NCBI GenBank assembly: GCA_005784505.1
Contig: VCAZ01000014.1
Location: forward strand, 1,909,741 to 1,973,740
Source of the DNA: Bagarius yarrelli
Taxonomy: Eukaryota > Chordata > Actinopteri > Siluriformes > Sisoridae
Length of the DNA stretch: 64,000 nt
Direction: 5' to 3'
Below the pieces are notes generated by a model. The model was not told the DNA's origin, ran no database searches, and saw only the letters and a list, made by a program, of their open reading frames with translations. Position 1 is the stretch's first letter; each line of letters starts with the position of its first letter. This document shows positions 46,734 to 57,935 of the stretch, one piece after another. Made by a program: the position numbers and the translations under genes.

Positions 46734-46979
46734 GGGGGAAGTGGTGGCTCATGGTTAAGGTGTTAAGGTGTTGGCTTACCAACCCAACCGGTTGTGGGTT
46801 CGCTTCCCTCCCGGCTCCGGCAAGCCACCACTGTGGACCCCTGAGCAGGCCCTTAAGCCCCAAGGCTTGCTAAGTTGTATAACCCCAAGGAATGTTGTGC
46901 TCAGTTGTATAACAAGGATGTTGTATGTATTGTAAGTCGCTCTGGATAAGGGCATCTGCCAAATGCTGTAAATGTAAAC
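46734..46979 (+). mobile_element. V-SINE copy with small internal duplications
   Basis: GGGGAAGTGGTGGCTCATGG head, GTAAGTCGCTCTGGATAAGG tail. AAGGTGTT in the head and a TTGTATAAC segment in the body are duplicated, making it about 50 bases longer than the standard copy. Confidence 0.92.
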
Positions 46980-47394
46980 ACTTCTATACAGTTGTGTATT
47001 ATGTATGACATTATATTGTCTTTGCACAAACGCACTTCCTATAGTTTCTGTCAAACTTACTCATGTTTTAGCTTTGTGATGTTTCATGTAGCACCGTTGT
47101 TTTATTTCACTGTGTACTGTGTACTGTACCAGTTATTTTCAGCTCAAATGAGAATGAAACTTTATGACTTAGCATCCAAGAAATTGGAGCCTCATATTTT
47201 GTCTTAGCGAATAAAAAGGGAGTAAATAAACAATCGGAAACCATTAGGTAGCATACTTGCGTCCCACTGTTTCTACCCACCAGTCTGCCGCAGTTGTTAA
47301 ACAGCATGTTGGCACTATTCAGGTGACTGTAAGTGAATTCGGTAGCTGTAAATATTTGTAATTCACCCCGTTTTACTGGATCATATCATATTTT
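46980..47394. other. Intergenic, nothing recognised
   Basis: Mixed composition, no exon or repeat recognised. Confidence 0.4.
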
Positions 47395-47645
47395 GCGTTT
47401 GTATCTATTTCTAAGCAGTCCGGTGTTCTCCTGAGCCGAGGTCGCTATCAGGCCGCAGAAATGCGCGCAGCTGAAAAGTATCAGTTTCACGCTGCTATTT
47501 GTTTTGATTCCAACCCCCCCGAGGAATCCTTCCCCTCACTTGACCCGAGCTTTTCTTCTGATGCATTTCAGCAAGCTTTCCATTAGCTCGTCTCCTTTAG
47601 GAGTGAGGCAGCTCATTTAGCGGTGCGCGTGGTAGTGGATGGGGT
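47395..47645. promoter_or_regulatory. Candidate conserved non-coding element
   Basis: CpG-containing single-copy stretch with CTATTTGTTTTGATTCC (Fox-like), CGCAGAAATGCGCGCAGC and CTTTCCATTAGCTCG. Inferred from contrast to the flanks. Confidence 0.3.
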
Positions 47646-47649
47646 GTTT

Positions 47650-48885
47650 CTCCATTGGGTGTCCATTTTACATCCTGTGCTACCCGTCCTCATTAGGGTT
47701 GGATTCATTTTTTTTTTCTTTTTTAAAGTGGCGTGTGGTCAAAACAAAACACAGCTTGAAGAAATTCCGATGCCTCAGCGGTGGCATGAGTTTATCTACT
47801 GTATTTTATGATTTTGGATGCATTTAGATGCTCTGAAACAACGTTTTCTGTCCGTTACTTTGTTTTTCTCTCTGTGTTGATGAGCAAACAAATATACAAT
47901 CATTTACTCGTTTCATCTTCTAAAATGAATAATACCAAGTGTTAAAATAACCTACTTCCTTTTTTCATTGAATTTTCAAATAACTGTATAACGTGTGGCG
48001 TAACATTACTTGTCAAGCAAACTTCTCCTGGCGTAACATTATTTCAGTTAGCATACGAGCTAGAACGTTATGACAACTGGATACCTGGCTAGCTAATGAC
48101 GGCTCGACTCTGTAAGCTTCGTCGATTGATGATAATGGGTTAAATTGATTTTGAAAATTTTATAATATGAAAATGACATTATATTTAAATCGTTATAACT
48201 ATCATTAATGTTTTTAACTATCGCACCAGTTTCGCAGAGAAGTGTCTCACTGCTCGCATTATCCCCCCAGGCAGTATTTACGAATTGCTGCACTTCTTGC
48301 AATTCCGGTAGCCTAAAGGGGAGCCAATTAGAGCTATACAAACCCAGACTTTTCTCTGAACAGTAGCTGCCGCCCAAAAATGAGCTCTGACCAGTAAGAG
48401 TCTAACCCTCTGGCGCTCCAACTATGCTGTATAAAGAGTAAGAAACACTTAGGGGTGGCTAATAATCAACCATCATGTGGTGTGATACCATCACTATGCT
48501 GACGTTGATTATTTTCCTGTAACAGGAAGTGTTTTATTCCTCTTTCTCTTACAGCACAGCATACTCGATACTTTTAATGCATTTAACATTGCGTAAAACC
48601 TTTTTTCTGAAGTAACCCTCTCATCGTCAGCCTCTCTCTCTCTCTCGCTCCCTCGCTCTTGTTCTCTTTTTAATAAGATAAGATAAAAAATGCCTTCTCA
48701 TGTTCCCGAGAAATGACAAAGCATAAACCTGCTCATGCTGATGATGATGTCAGAATCCTTCCAGCTTTTTCCACAGACTGTTTCAGAAAGCCGACGTACT
48801 TTTATAAATGTTAAATAAACTTACAGATGTCTACAGAAACCTTCACCATATCAGTGATTCTACATCTCTTTAGTCTATGTGTGTG
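47650..48885. other. Intergenic, nothing firmly recognised
   Basis: Contains a perfect 10-base inverted pair AATAATCAAC / GTTGATTATT around 48459 and 48504 and a short (CT)n near 48632. No exon is recognised. Confidence 0.4.
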
Positions 48886-49000
48886 TAGTAGCAGTTTAGT
48901 GGTTAAGGTGTTGGAATGCTGATTAGAAGTTGTGGGTTCATTTCCCAGCACCACCAAGTCCTTAACCCTCAATTGTTGGTTTAAAAAATGGGATAAATGT
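48886..49000 (+). mobile_element. V-SINE-like fragment
   Basis: GTTTAGTGGTTAAGGTGTTG, GTGGGTTCATTTCCCAGCAC and CTTAACCCTCAATTG; core partly deleted. Confidence 0.8.
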
Positions 49001-50414
49001 TATTTCCTTTCCAGTTTGAACCGGATTATTCAGTACTTTAGGACATTGGACAATGGACATTAATGCATTTAGTGTAGACGAATAAACGATTTTCTGTCTG
49101 TGCGTCTGATATAAAACGAGTTACGATGCTGTTAGCTTTCAAAAAGATTTGTTTGTTGGATAATCGTACACAGAATTTTAGTAGTTGAAGCACTAAACAG
49201 CCTAAAAGTTTACATACACTATTTTAGATAGTGTCAGATAGCAGAAATAAGAAAACGTGTGCTGCCATCTGTTGGTGTGTCTGGAAACTTTTTGATAACC
49301 CCTTGTTGAAATTTGTATGAAAAACAACAGTTTTGTTTGGATTTTTTTAAAACTCTTCTCTGAAAATATTGCCCCCAGTAGGTGAGATACAAACAGATAT
49401 ACTTAGCACACATTACAAACTCCTAAAGCTCAGAGTGTTTACTGTTATATGAGCTTCATATTAAACACGTACGTATGTATTGGATCACGACACAGACACT
49501 CGGTTTTTGATGTTGAAGTCTAAATTTGTCTCACCACTTGATTTTACTTACTTAAGACGTCATTAATTAAAGCAGTGAGCTGGAATTCATCCTGATTAGC
49601 TGCTGCAACAGGAAGAAGTTTTACACCACATTGATCTTTCGTTAAGTGAGATTATAAAGATTACGAGATTACGAGATTATGAAAATTATCATATTATCAG
49701 TCAGCAAAGCATCTCACGCATAAACTCATCGATATTTATTAAATACTAACCCATACCATCGGCGACATTAGTGAATAATAACGATCCGTGTATAACTAAT
49801 ACCACAGTAAGCGACATGAACATTAATTTACCACAACTTACTTTTCACAATATTAACAAGCTAAAATTATTTTTTTTTGCTGAATTTATTTCAGCCATTA
49901 TCCAATGCTGGTTAATTGAATTTCACAAACATTTGAACAAACTTACAAAATACATGTTGTTAATGTTAACTAGTAAAGTAAATTTGTAAAAAAAAAAAAC
50001 AATAATAACCAAAACTCAAATTAATTTAGAATTTAATTCAGAATTAAATAATATTTTTAAGTTTTATAATAATAATTAATAATAATAATAATTATAATAA
50101 TTAAGTTTTATTATTCAAAAATGTACAAATTTAAAACTTCAATTCTAAAAAATGTACATTACTTTTTCTTAAAAGTTATATTATAAAATAATATTTTAAA
50201 AATAAGATAAAATTCAACAATTTTATGGAATTTAATATAAAACTTTTATTGTGATAATTTTTCGGAATATACTTTTTTTTTGTAAAATATATACATTTAA
50301 ATAAATTAAACAAAAACAGATTTTTTTTGTTGTAAAACAAAGCACATGCTTATTTATATAGCACATACTTTCTTTATTATTAAAAATTATGATTATGAGG
50401 TTTAAATTTTATAG
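49001..50414. other. AT-rich DNA, nothing recognised
   Basis: Very AT-rich, especially 49980-50400. No exon or clear repeat. Confidence 0.55.
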
Positions 50415-50665
50415 TTGATTCTTTTACCCCTCTTCTTTGCCCTCCTGTCTTTAGCTGTACAGGAAAGTTTAAAAGCCTCCAGGAGAGTTGAGCTTATTGC
50501 ATTAAATGAATCCGCTGCTTTTCATCGCATCACATTACTGACACAAAACGCACTGATCTCTAACTTTCCTTTTATTCACATCAGCTCGGATCCTGTTTAT
50601 GTGCAGAAAAGCTTCTCGCTCACACACTCGCTTGCTCACTCCTAAGCACAAATGGGATAAAATCT
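50415..50665. promoter_or_regulatory. Candidate conserved non-coding element
   Basis: Single-copy text with TTGCATTAAATGAATCCGCT and CATCGCATCACATTACTG in AT-rich surroundings. Inferred only. Confidence 0.25.
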
Positions 50666-51039
50666 CGTTGGCTAGAAAGCAATTAACGTAACACACTGTG
50701 TGTCGATCAGCAGACAGAATTTGTGCAAGAAAAGAAATAAAGCTTGAAAAACAAAAGTAGAACGCTTGGATCCTGGCAATAAAAAAATCTTTTAGATAAT
50801 TTTTTATTTTTATTTTATCAATTTGGAAAACGCTTAAAGAATCTGAGCAGTTAGCAAAGCAGTTAACGAGCCCTAGCCTTGTATTAGTATTGGCAAGAAA
50901 AATAACATTATCACCCAGAGACAACAGAACCCAGATGCTAACATCTGCACTGTATTGTATTGTTAAATCAGTTACACATAATTTACTGTAAAAAAAAAAT
51001 ATATAACAGTTTAAAAGCGTGAGATGAGATTAAACCAAG

Positions 51040-52105
51040 AAATGAGGCACTTATGGGTGGGACACCACTTATAAATTATCCCAAACTCCCAGTTGTGTTG
51101 ATTTGCATTCAATCACTCTTAAGCCAATTTCTGCTTTTTTAGGTTTCCAGGAACTCAGTGTTGGACGCATTTTTCTGTGTGTGTGTGTGTGTGTAAAATC
51201 ATTCGAGAAGTGGTGTGAGGCCTGGTACAGGTTGCTATGCCCGTTTTAAGCTCTCCCCCTAAAAGGACCCCTGTTTTTTCTCCTTTTCGCTTCTACCCAC
51301 AACCACAAATTCAGCAGCTGCCGCCAACCAGCCGCGCTAAAATAGTGACCGTGTTTAGTCTGGCATGTCGCACAGGCATTGACTGGCAACCGGGTCAAAC
51401 AATGTCACTTTCTTGGCTCCTCTCCCAGGCAAATCTCGGCACTTTGTATTAAGGGGCAATTTTTTTAAAAGACCCAAAGACCCTTTTCCTGTGTTCAGGT
51501 TTCAGACTCAAAAACATCTGTCAGTCTGATTAAGTTGGAAGGGTCAGAATCTTCACTGCACAATTTTACGCATTTGACAGGCAAAATAAAAATGATGAAT
51601 GAGCCAATAAATTTATTAAGCTAGAATGAGTGATGGCTGTGCAGGTGTTTTCAGCTCTCTGATATTAACTGGAAGCCCCGCCTAATTTTGTTCATCCAAA
51701 ATACTTTTTTTTCAACTTGAGCTTCTTACATTCAGATTTATTACATTTAATTTATTGATTAGATGTATTATACCCACCTCAGATTGCTTTTTTAATTTAC
51801 AAACTGTACAAAAGAAAATAAAAACGTTTTTGTATACCGCTGTCTTTACCTAATTTTGATTGGGTAAGCAAAACAGATGTTTGGGTGGGCTCAGCCCACC
51901 CCTGCCAATTTCTAGAGCCGTCCCTAAACGGGGCAAAAAAGAGATATGCAAAAAAAGTTTCTCAAAAGAATTATCACATATACAAATCCACATGAAAAAA
52001 AATGTAAAGAGCCAAAACTTTGTGGACGCCTTACTTGTTCACCTGCGTAAGTGTGTTTGTCGGAAGTCTGAGGCACTCAAGTGTCTAGAATGTTTTTGCA
52101 TGTTG
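51040..52105. other. Intergenic with octamer-like motif and a short palindrome
   Basis: GATTTGCATTCAATCACTC at about 51101 fits a POU octamer; (GT)n lies at 51177-51194. A 9-base-arm palindrome GGGTGGGCT-C-AGCCCACCC lies at 51883-51901. No exon recognised. Confidence 0.35.
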
Positions 52106-52106
52106 T

Positions 52107-52480
52107 AGCATTACTGTACTTCCTCACTGGAACTAAAAGACCTAAACACTGTTCCAGAATGACAATGTCCCTGTACACAAAGTACCTGATCTCCATGAAG
52201 ACATGCTGTGTTCTGGTTGAAGAGCATGTCCGGTGCAGAGTCCTGATTCTGACTTAACCCCTTTAAACTGAACACATTCGGGATGAACTGGAACTCTGAC
52301 TGAACCCCGGAGCTTCTCACCTCAACATTAGTGTCTGATCTTATTAATGTTATTGTAACTGAATGATCAAATCCACGGTGGAAAATTGAGACTAAATCAG
52401 AAAAAAGTTGGGAAAACACAGATTAATGTGATGAACGGGTGTTCCGATACTTTTGACCATACAGAGTATACAGTATGCCT
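52107..52480 (-). mobile_element. Interspersed repeat F, copy 2
   Basis: Reverse complement of the 28275-28665 copy: CCTCAACATTAGTGTCTGAT, GGGATGAACTGGAACTCTGA and CCAGAATGACAATGTCCCTG. Confidence 0.85.
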
Positions 52481-53463
52481 TAAACGACAGACTTGTTACT
52501 GAATTGTTTAACTGAACTGTGATTTATTACATAGTTCACTTTTGTCTTGTGCTTTATTTTTTTTACTTTCCCATGACGTCCCAAGCTTTTTCAGGTCTTA
52601 ACGCTTGCGTCATCTCTTTGTCTCACATAACATTAGATGGAAATACGTAAGATCAGTAGAGACAGATGTGCACTTTTTCCAGCACTTTTTCAAAGACGGC
52701 GGGTCGATAAATTGCATTTAGAGTAAAAGGAAATAAAAAAATAAAAACGAGACCTGAAACAGTTCACATGAACCCATTAACCCAGTTGTCAATCCAGACT
52801 CTGGCTTACGTTCGCCTTTTACTTTATTTGTCATGAAAAAGATCCAAACGTTTTTTTCCCCACTTGCTCATGGATACGAGCCAAAGAGATTTAAAAAAAA
52901 AAAAAAACCTGATGCATCTTCCAGATTTCTCTTTTTTTGCATGTGCGTGTGACTTTAATGGGATTCAGATCGTCCTGAGGCTTTTAACTGGGTGAAATGC
53001 GATGGAGTGAGCGAGTCATGCGTCCTGTTATATGTTTGAGTAATTGCTATGAACCGAGTGACCGAGTGGCGGAATAGCACACCAACTCTTCTGTTAGGTT
53101 TCCTTTTAGAACAAACGGGCCAACTGACTTCACTTCGTTCTTCTGTCTGGATAATTAAATAGAAGCGTTCTCCATTGTTTGGTTTAGACAAAGGCAATAT
53201 GTCATTTCTTATAAATCGGTATCTGTAAAAAACCTTATAAACAATATCAATTTAATGTTTTTGTCAAGTCAAATTAAGATTTATTGTCATTTTGCTACGT
53301 GTGTAGACATATAGTCAAAGGAGGACCATGGTGCTAGATACCCAATTAGAAAAAGTCTATAAGAAATCATTATGAACAAGTTTGCCGACTGTACTTGACA
53401 TTGTGGAAAAGAATTAGCGGCATGTCGGAGGTGCAAGACGGTTTGTAGGGCAATGAGTAAGTG
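52481..53463. other. Intergenic with a candidate non-coding element at 52900-53200
   Basis: 52900-53200 is single-copy and balanced, with GAGTAATTGCTATGAACC and CTGTCTGGATAATTAAATAG. Flanks are AT-rich. No exon is recognised. Confidence 0.3.
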
Positions 53464-53660
53464 AAGACATTTACATTTCTGTCATTTGGCAGAGACGTCC
53501 ATATCTATCCAGAGCAATTTACATTTATCTCTTCTAACCACTGAGCAATTGGGGTTTAAGGGCCTTGCACAGGGGCCAAGAAGTGGCAAGTAGATGGCGG
53601 TGCTGGGAATCAAGCCTATTCCAAGCCTATGCTATCTTCCAATTAGCAGTCTAGCGCTAA
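53464..53660 (-). mobile_element. V-SINE-like copy
   Basis: ACATTTCTGTCATTTGGCAG, CAGAGCAATTTACATTTATC, GGCCTTGCACAGGGGCCAAG and CCAATTAGCAGTCTAGCGC. Confidence 0.85.
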
Positions 53661-53744
53661 GTGCAGCTTTCTTTTTTGCTGGCAGTCTGTGAACTGTTTG
53701 CTGTCCCATCATCTGCTCGTTTCTGGACCGGTACTGTAAATCTC

Positions 53745-53882
53745 AAATCAGAAAGTTGGGTTCAGAGCACAGGGTCAACTATGATACAGCGCCCCCTTGA
53801 GCAGGACGGGTCAAGGCTCAGGCTTAAAGAACCAACAAGTGGCAGACTGGCGATGGTGGGGCTCAAACCTCGGCCGCCCTAG
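53745..53882 (-). mobile_element. SINE-like repeat, family B, copy 3
   Basis: CAGAGCACAGGGTCAACTAT, GATACAGCGCCCCCTTGAGC and GGTGGGGCTCAAACCTCGG, parallel to 16441-16677. Confidence 0.8.
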
Positions 53883-53884
53883 AG

Positions 53885-55062
53885 GAAACTTACATGTTTT
53901 AAATGTTTGTGGGATCAAGCGCAACAGCACCACATATGGTGATAAACAGAATTGCATAAAAAAAGCAAGCTGTGGGGTGCTGATTTTTTCCAGATAATGA
54001 GAGTAGATTCATGCAGATTATCAAACACAGATGTGTCAGATTACACAGACAGACACTTCCCCTAGATCTGATCTTTATTAAGATGATATTTCAATAACAA
54101 ACGCCCATTTTTAGAACACAGACGCAAACGATAACAAAAAAATAGATTTCACCCACATCAAAATCACTTCTGATAGAATTCCAGGTAAAATTTGTCCAGA
54201 TGGATTTTGTGATTTTATTCCTTTGATATGGAAGAATTACGATGATTTTTTAAAAGTACTACAGAAATTAATAAAACAATTAAAATTCATGTGTTTACTT
54301 ATTTTCAGGTTGAAAAGATGATCAATTAATAGAAAAAGACGAGAGCGTGATCTTTAGGTAAGTGTTAATCCTTTGAAATGTATTGCTAATGCTTGTATGA
54401 TATCAGTACCGTTTTAAATAATAAATACAAATTTATAATTATCCTTGTTAATACTGTGATCAATTTTTTCCACTAGTAAATCTAGTTAACTGTTATTTGC
54501 CGCTTTAATACTGTCATTCCTACATTTACAAACTTTATATGTTTTATTTCCTGTTAACAGACTCATAATTTTTCTTAATAGAAAGATGCTAGAAAGGGGG
54601 CAGGGCTATGGGACATGCTATTTAGACACAATAATGCTCCCCCCACCCCCACCCCAAAAAAAGCCTTATACAGAGTGATTTTTTTTTTACAAGAGTGTGA
54701 ATGGTCTGGCACAGGGGCCCGGCAGTGGTGCCTTGAGGCAGTCTGAGTTTATAAATGTTCGATAGGTCATATTGTCTCAAATAAAACACTAAACTAAGCA
54801 TTTTACTAAACATAAGTGAAAGCTGTTTTCCCACCAATCACCAATGACACCAAATGGTGTACTTTAGCTTGAGATTTTTTTCATGTCAGTGCCTGGTAGC
54901 CCGAAACGCCTGGTAACATTAATAGCTTCTTTATAATTATGTGATTCTGATGACATGTGGAAGTAAAAATACAGAATAAAAGACATAGAAGAAAATCTGT
55001 ATTGTAGTGGTTTAGACACTATTTTAAGAAAGATATAAACAGAAAATAACCACATACGTTAG
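53885..55062. other. AT-rich intergenic DNA
   Basis: A short reverse V-SINE remnant (CTGGCACAGGGGCCCGGCAG) lies near 54704. Nothing else recognised. Confidence 0.45.
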
Positions 55063-55065
55063 ATA

Positions 55066-55425
55066 AGCAGCACAGTGGTTTAGTGGTTAACCCTGTTGCC
55101 TCAAGGTCCCGGGTTCGTACCCCCTGCACGGGTCTTTCTGTGTGCATGTTCCACCCATGCTTAAGTGGGTTTATTTTGGGTACTCCGGTTTCCTCCCAAG
55201 TCCAAAAACATATGTTAGGTTATTTTAACTTGTGTTTTTAAATTGCTTATAGAAGTGAGTTTAAGTGTGTTTGGTCGTTTGTCTGTATGTGGCTTTGCGA
55301 TGGACTGGTAATCTGTCCAGGAAGACCTCTGCCTTTCACCCAATGACAGCTGGGATAGACTCCAGCAGATGCCTGTGACCCCGTTTAGGAATAAGCAGGT
55401 ATAACCAATAGATGGATGGATGTTG
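55066..55425 (+). mobile_element. SINE-like repeat, family A
   Basis: Diverged full-length copy: CACAGTGGTTTAGTGGTTAA, GGGTTCGTACCCCC, ACTCCGGTTTCCTCCCAAGT, GGGATAGACTCCAGCAGATG and ending in GATGGATGGATG. Confidence 0.88.
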
Positions 55426-55487
55426 GATGTGATCCTTATATTATCAAAAAAAAAGTACATTTTCTGCTGAACTGAAATTGAGGCGGA

Positions 55488-55733
55488 TTATAAAGTATAA
55501 GCAACTACCTTGTGCTCCAGATATCCTTCTACACCAAAAAAACGATACAAGTGTAGAAAAGTATAGACTCTTGCAATGTTTTTGTTAGTGGATAGGTCAA
55601 TGTCCTCAATACCAGGGTGCTCCACAATGATGATCATTTGTTTTTTTGCCTGCGTGAGCAGCATATCTATTCTGTCCTTTCGATTAACCCAACAAACATT
55701 CAACGCTGCTGTGCCTATTGATGTTTGCGTCAC
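55488..55733 (-). pseudogene. Protein-like fragment, possible SF1 helicase motif VI region
   Basis: A reverse frame with natural-looking residue use reads VNRKDRIDMLLTQAKKQMII, then VEHPGIEDIDLSTNKNIARV and FLHLYRFFG. The first part resembles the (R)(I/L)NVALTRAKK(Q)LIIIG segment of Upf1-type superfamily 1 helicases, with the key Arg of LTRAK changed to Gln. It ends at CACAAG|gtagtt, a possible donor. No neighbouring exon was found. It may be a decayed retrocopy or transposon gene piece. It starts about 270 bases from the miR-99a hairpin on the opposite strand. Confidence 0.3.
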
Positions 55734-56000
55734 GGTTGGCTACTTTACTTTATTAGGTTAACCGCTCTCAAATGTCCGCCAAAACACCACTAAAGGCATG
55801 AATTATTGCAAAACTAGACTAGGCTCATTGTAATTGCATGGAAGGCTAACTTATTTATGGTTGACTATACTTTCTTGCCACAGAACTGACATCATGTGCA
55901 AACAACCTCTTAGTGTAACCACACAAATCTACTATCTACTATCTAATAAGACTCCACTATTATAAAAAAGCAGTTATTTGATTCTAAAGTCAGCGAGGAG

Positions 56001-56083
56001 CCACTTGTCACTAACCCGTAGATCCGATCTTGTGGTGCAATTTAACAACACAAGCTCGTCTTTATGGGTCTCTGTCTCTGTGG
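56001..56083 (+). ncRNA. mir99a: miR-99a precursor hairpin
   Basis: The 5p arm at 56013-56034 equals vertebrate miR-99a-5p as I recall it (AACCCGTAGATCCGATCTTG plus TG); the C/T pattern GATCTTG separates it from miR-100 (GAACTTG). The 3p arm at 56051-56072 begins CAAGCTCG and ends ATGGGTCTC, like the known miR-99a-3p with changes in the middle. The arms pair through most of their length with a 16-base loop, and CCAC/GTGG closes the base. miR-99 targets include mTOR/IGF1R pathway mRNAs (family knowledge). It is probably processed by Drosha and Dicer from a transcript shared with let-7c. Confidence 0.96.
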
Positions 56084-56252
56084 TAGACCAACTTCTGGCT
56101 CATGTCTTTAAAAACAGTTAGAGGATTTAAAGCGGCTTAGCCTATTAATATCATGAAACGAGATCTATTTACTTTTCAGTCTGATCATTTCGGATATTTT
56201 TGTAGCCGCACTTGTTCAGATCCAGTGTACAGAGTGTGATGGTATGTGAAGT

Positions 56253-56344
56253 GTGTGTATCCGGGTTGAGGTAGTAGGTTGTATGGTTTCGAATGATACC
56301 TTGGGAGTTAACTGTACAACCTTCTAGCTTTCCTTGGAGCTCAC
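56253..56344 (+). ncRNA. let-7c: let-7c precursor hairpin
   Basis: The 5p product at 56267-56288 (TGAGGTAGTAGGTTGTATGG plus TT) equals let-7c. The 3p product at 56312-56333 (CTGTACAACCTTCTAGCTTT plus CC) equals the known let-7c-3p. Flanks CCGGGT and CCTTGGAGC also match the human let-7c precursor as I remember it; only the loop (CGAATGATACC) differs. The loop side carries GGAG at 56304-56307, the tetranucleotide bound by LIN28 zinc knuckles in let-7 precursors. let-7 represses growth genes such as lin-41/TRIM71, HMGA2 and MYC during differentiation. It lies 232 bases after miR-99a-5p on the same strand. Confidence 0.98.
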
Positions 56345-56507
56345 TAAAGTCATCGAAGGAGACAGAAGAAAAACTGGGTTGCCTGATATTCTGATGTACA
56401 GTCAAATTTCCAAACCATAGCTTTCATGATAGGTTTGTGCACACAATGCTGATTATATCACAATGATGTTGAAGCTAATGAATGGCTGATGAGCTCTTCA
56501 CTTCTGA

Positions 56508-56810
56508 TGCTTTGTAGCATAGATTTTGAATGCCTGATTCTGATTGGCTGAAGAAAACTCAATTTTATTGCTTTGTAGCATGACTTTTGGATGCATGTTT
56601 CTGATTGGCTAAAGGACTCTCCCTTTTCATTGCTTTTTTGTTTAAAGTATATACTTTTTATTTTAACTGGGTAAATAAATGTTTTTTAGCAGTATTTTTA
56701 AATGTATGACTCTGATTGGCTGCAAAAGCCTCTTTTGTTATTAAGGCTCAGTGGAATTCATTTTGAATGCTGCTTTTGATTGGCTAAAAGAGTCTCTAAT
56801 TCTTTTCTGT
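56508..56810. repeat. 60-base tandem repeat with inverted CCAAT boxes
   Basis: Units begin near 56508, 56568 and 56629 with TTGCTTTGTAGCAT-like text. Each contains CTGATTGGCT or a one-base variant (56540-56549, 56601-56610, 56712-56721, 56777-56786), the reverse of an NF-Y type CCAAT box. The third unit is swollen by an AT-rich insert. Confidence 0.8.
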
Positions 56811-56819
56811 TATCTCAGC

Positions 56820-57060
56820 CAGGGGCTCTGCAAAGGGTGGGGTATGGGTGGTCAGGAGGATGATTCTAAGGGCCCACACACTTTAGTGGCCCCCAGAGAT
56901 CTGTTTTATTAGTAGCAACAGTGTGGAATGGGTCAAGTAGGGACTCCAACCTCATATTCTTTCATAGGGCCCAAAATGAAATGGATTTAATGTAAAAAAA
57001 AAATGAAGGATCCTCCGACAATGAGTGTAATCTTAAATGTGTCAGCTTCCAGTGTGGGAC
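56820..57060. other. Possible fragment of an interspersed repeat
   Basis: GGGCCCACACACTTTAGTGG and AGGGCCCAAAATGAAATG recall a fish repeat, also faintly present near 26215. Boundaries uncertain. Confidence 0.3.
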
Positions 57061-57065
57061 CAGTG

Positions 57066-57222
57066 TAAATTGCTGGCATTTGGCAGACACTCTTATTTAG
57101 GATAACTTATGTTTTTATCCATCTGAGCATTAGGAGCCTTGCTTAGGGACCTGAATGATGAGTTGAACTCACGATCTTCTGTACAGCAAACCATCCCCTT
57201 AACCACTGAGCTACCAGTTCCT
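57066..57222 (-). mobile_element. V-SINE-like copy
   Basis: GCTGGCATTTGGCAGACACT, GAGCCTTGCTTAGGGACC and CCCCTTAACCACTGAGCTAC. Confidence 0.85.
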
Positions 57223-57225
57223 ATA

Positions 57226-57305
57226 GCACTGGTAGCTCAGTGGTTAAGCATTTTAGATGCTTATGCACAAGCACTTCAGAGAGCTGAAACGGGTTCAAAA
57301 TTTCC
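57226..57305 (+). mobile_element. V-SINE-like head, inverted relative to its neighbour
   Basis: GCACTGGTAGCTCAGTGGTT then AAGCATTTTAGATGC. Head-to-head with the preceding copy it forms a perfect 20-base inverted repeat (57198-57217 / 57229-57248, 11-base loop). Confidence 0.7.
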
Positions 57306-57419
57306 TTTGAAAACACTTTCTTCTCCTGAAACTCTTGTCATTTCTTCACTGGAACTTTTCACTTTGGAATAAAACCCTATAGGCACTCCTGTATAACAGA
57401 CATATAGACACATATAGTT

Positions 57420-57725
57420 CGTTCAGGTGAGTTGCTTTACTTTCACTTTTTATAAGCGAGATATTTGGGCGGCTCTGAGGTATCATCGATTTGTACCGAG
57501 CAAGACCTTTCTTTGCTGTCTCAGAAAGCTTCACAGATCAATGCAGACTTGCACTTTAACCTCTCAAATAAATCAATTGGATTGAGCTGGAGGGAATCGT
57601 GACTCAGTTGATAGAATATCAGCGAGTTTAATGCGACCAGGCTGAATGCTATTAGAGCTTGGAGACTTCTGTAACTGATTGGGTTGTTTCGATTTGGTTT
57701 TTTGATAGAAAGGCTCGGAAACAAA
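57420..57725. promoter_or_regulatory. Candidate conserved element downstream of let-7c
   Basis: Single-copy, well-balanced sequence with AAATAAATCAATTGGATTGA, GAATCGTGACTCAGTTGATA (AP-1-like TGACTCA) and GCGAGTTTAATGCGACCAGG. About 1.1 kb after let-7c, so inside the likely primary transcript. Could be an exon or an enhancer; inference only. Confidence 0.35.
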
Positions 57726-57935
57726 AAATGGTTATCTACATATTCTCTAAGTACATCATGGCCAGTGCTGGTTCTGAAATCTCTAACGGCATACCATCCA
57801 GCTATGCTGCAGTAACTGGAATTAAATGATTATATTTGTATTTTACTCTCTAGTCTGGTATAAAACCCTTTAAAAAAGTGCAGCTATAGAACAACCATTA
57901 ATGACGTGGTATGTTGTGGCTCAAGACCACCATTT

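Larger units (their letters stand above)
55970..56400 (+). ncRNA. Core of the miR-99a/let-7c primary transcript
   Basis: The two hairpins share a strand and are very close, as in the mir-99/let-7/mir-125 clusters known across bilaterians. In mammals the let-7c cluster lies in a long non-coding host gene (MIR99AHG) in a gene desert, and here too it lies in a desert. Transcript ends are unknown. miR-125b was searched for by eye downstream to 64000 and not seen. Confidence 0.75.
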
